The notes beneath the pieces are model-generated. The model was not told the DNA's origin and searched no databases. It saw only the letters and a list, made by a program, of their open reading frames with translations. Of a stretch of DNA of 5,737 nt, positions 5,370-5,737 are shown one piece after another. The position numbers were made by a program, and so were the translations under genes. The DNA is from JAAYZM01 sp964510785 (GTDB taxonomy: Bacteria; Actinomycetota; Actinomycetes; Actinomycetales; Cellulomonadaceae). Within the stretch, counting starts at the first letter, position 1, and each line of letters begins with the position of its first letter. The stretch spans positions 1-5,737 of the forward strand of contig CAZECM010000141.1 in NCBI GenBank assembly GCA_964510785.1. The letters run 5' to 3'.

Positions 5370-5737
5370 ATGGCCAGCATCGAGGCCGTAGGCGCCCGCG
5401 AGATCCTTGACTCGCGCGGCAACCCCACCGTCGAGGTCGAGGTCGCGCTCGACGACGGTACGTTCGCCCGCGCGGGAGTGCCCTCCGGCGCGTCGACCGG
5501 TGCGTTCGAGGCCGTGGAGCGCCGTGACGGCGACGCCGGCCGCTACCTCGGCAAGGGCGTGCAGGGTGCGGTCCAGGCCGTCACCGACGACATCGCCCCC
5601 GAGCTCGTGGGTTACGACGTCACCGAGCAGCGCCTCATCGACCAGGTGCTCATCGAGCTCGACGGCACGCCCAACAAGGGCAAGCTCGGCGCCAACGCGA
5701 TCCTCGGTGTCTCGCTCGCCGTCGCGAAGGCCGCGGC
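5370..5737 (+). CDS. eno: Enolase, N-terminal part (3' end outside window)
   Basis: Enolase (phosphopyruvate hydratase) interconverts 2-phosphoglycerate and phosphoenolpyruvate in glycolysis and gluconeogenesis; it is cytoplasmic and Mg-dependent. The first 122 complete codons are present and the frame is still open at the window end; the family is about 425-430 aa. The start MASIEAVGAREILDSRGNPT is canonical and supported by AAGGAG at 6 bases. The mobile catalytic loop PSGASTGAFEAVERRDGD (38-55) includes S42, corresponding to the Mg-binding serine of the family. GKLGANAILGVSLAVAKA (104-121) is the second conserved N-terminal block. The catalytic Glu/Lys residues and main metal ligands of the barrel domain lie beyond the window. 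The gene is separated from pntB by 227 bases holding a terminator-like stem-loop and its own promoter-like element, so it is probably transcribed independently. Confidence 0.97.
   Translation, partial: MASIEAVGAREILDSRGNPTVEVEVALDDGTFARAGVPSGASTGAFEAVERRDGDAGRYLGKGVQGAVQAVTDDIAPELVGYDVTEQRLIDQVLIELDGTPNKGKLGANAILGVSLAVAKAA

Noticed and set aside
1..5737. A hidden mobile element, CRISPR array, toxin-antitoxin or defence system
   Set aside because: All but short gaps are filled by recognisable housekeeping genes on one strand; no transposase, integrase, spaced repeats or composition shift was seen. MazG here is the housekeeping pyrophosphohydrolase, not evidence of a mazEF toxin pair.

Overview
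The window (5737 bases, very GC-rich, codons ending mostly in G or C) looks like chromosomal core DNA of a high-GC actinobacterium. Gene order suggests the Cellulomonas/Micrococcales kind, but the genus cannot be fixed from this sequence alone. All genes lie on the + strand. I see no mobile element, CRISPR array, tRNA or rRNA, and no sign of a defence or secondary-metabolism system.

Layout. (1) 1-825 is the 3' end of mfd, the transcription-repair coupling factor; the gene starts before the window. (2) 873-1397 encodes a small lipoprotein with a SurA-N-like start. It has an excellent ribosome binding site and overlaps the next gene by 4 bases (GTGA). (3) 1394-2092 is mazG, a nucleoside triphosphate pyrophosphohydrolase with one intact catalytic domain and a decayed second one. 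(4) 2093-2185 is a short gap with a promoter-like -10 box and a 12-codon open reading frame (2151-2189). That frame has its own Shine-Dalgarno and its stop overlaps the pntA start codon (ATGA). (5) 2186-3736 pntA and 3736-5142 pntB encode the two subunits of a proton-translocating NAD(P) transhydrogenase, overlapping by one base. (6) 5143-5369 is intergenic: a 13-bp perfect stem-loop that probably ends the pntAB transcript, then a promoter-like element and a roughly 120-base leader for the next gene, with two mutually exclusive hairpins. (7) 5370-5737 is the 5' end of eno (enolase), cut by the window end.

How it fits together. As I recall, an mfd / mazG / lipoprotein / eno cluster is a known actinobacterial chromosomal arrangement (for example Rv1020-Rv1023 in Mycobacterium tuberculosis). 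Here a pntAB operon sits between mazG and eno. PntAB uses the proton gradient to move hydride from NADH to NADP+, supplying NADPH; enolase is a glycolytic enzyme; Mfd and MazG are genome and nucleotide-pool maintenance functions. Apart from the pntAB insertion the region is ordinary housekeeping DNA. The features most worth checking are the overlapping leader ORF in front of pntA, the location and fused form of pntA, and the structured eno leader.
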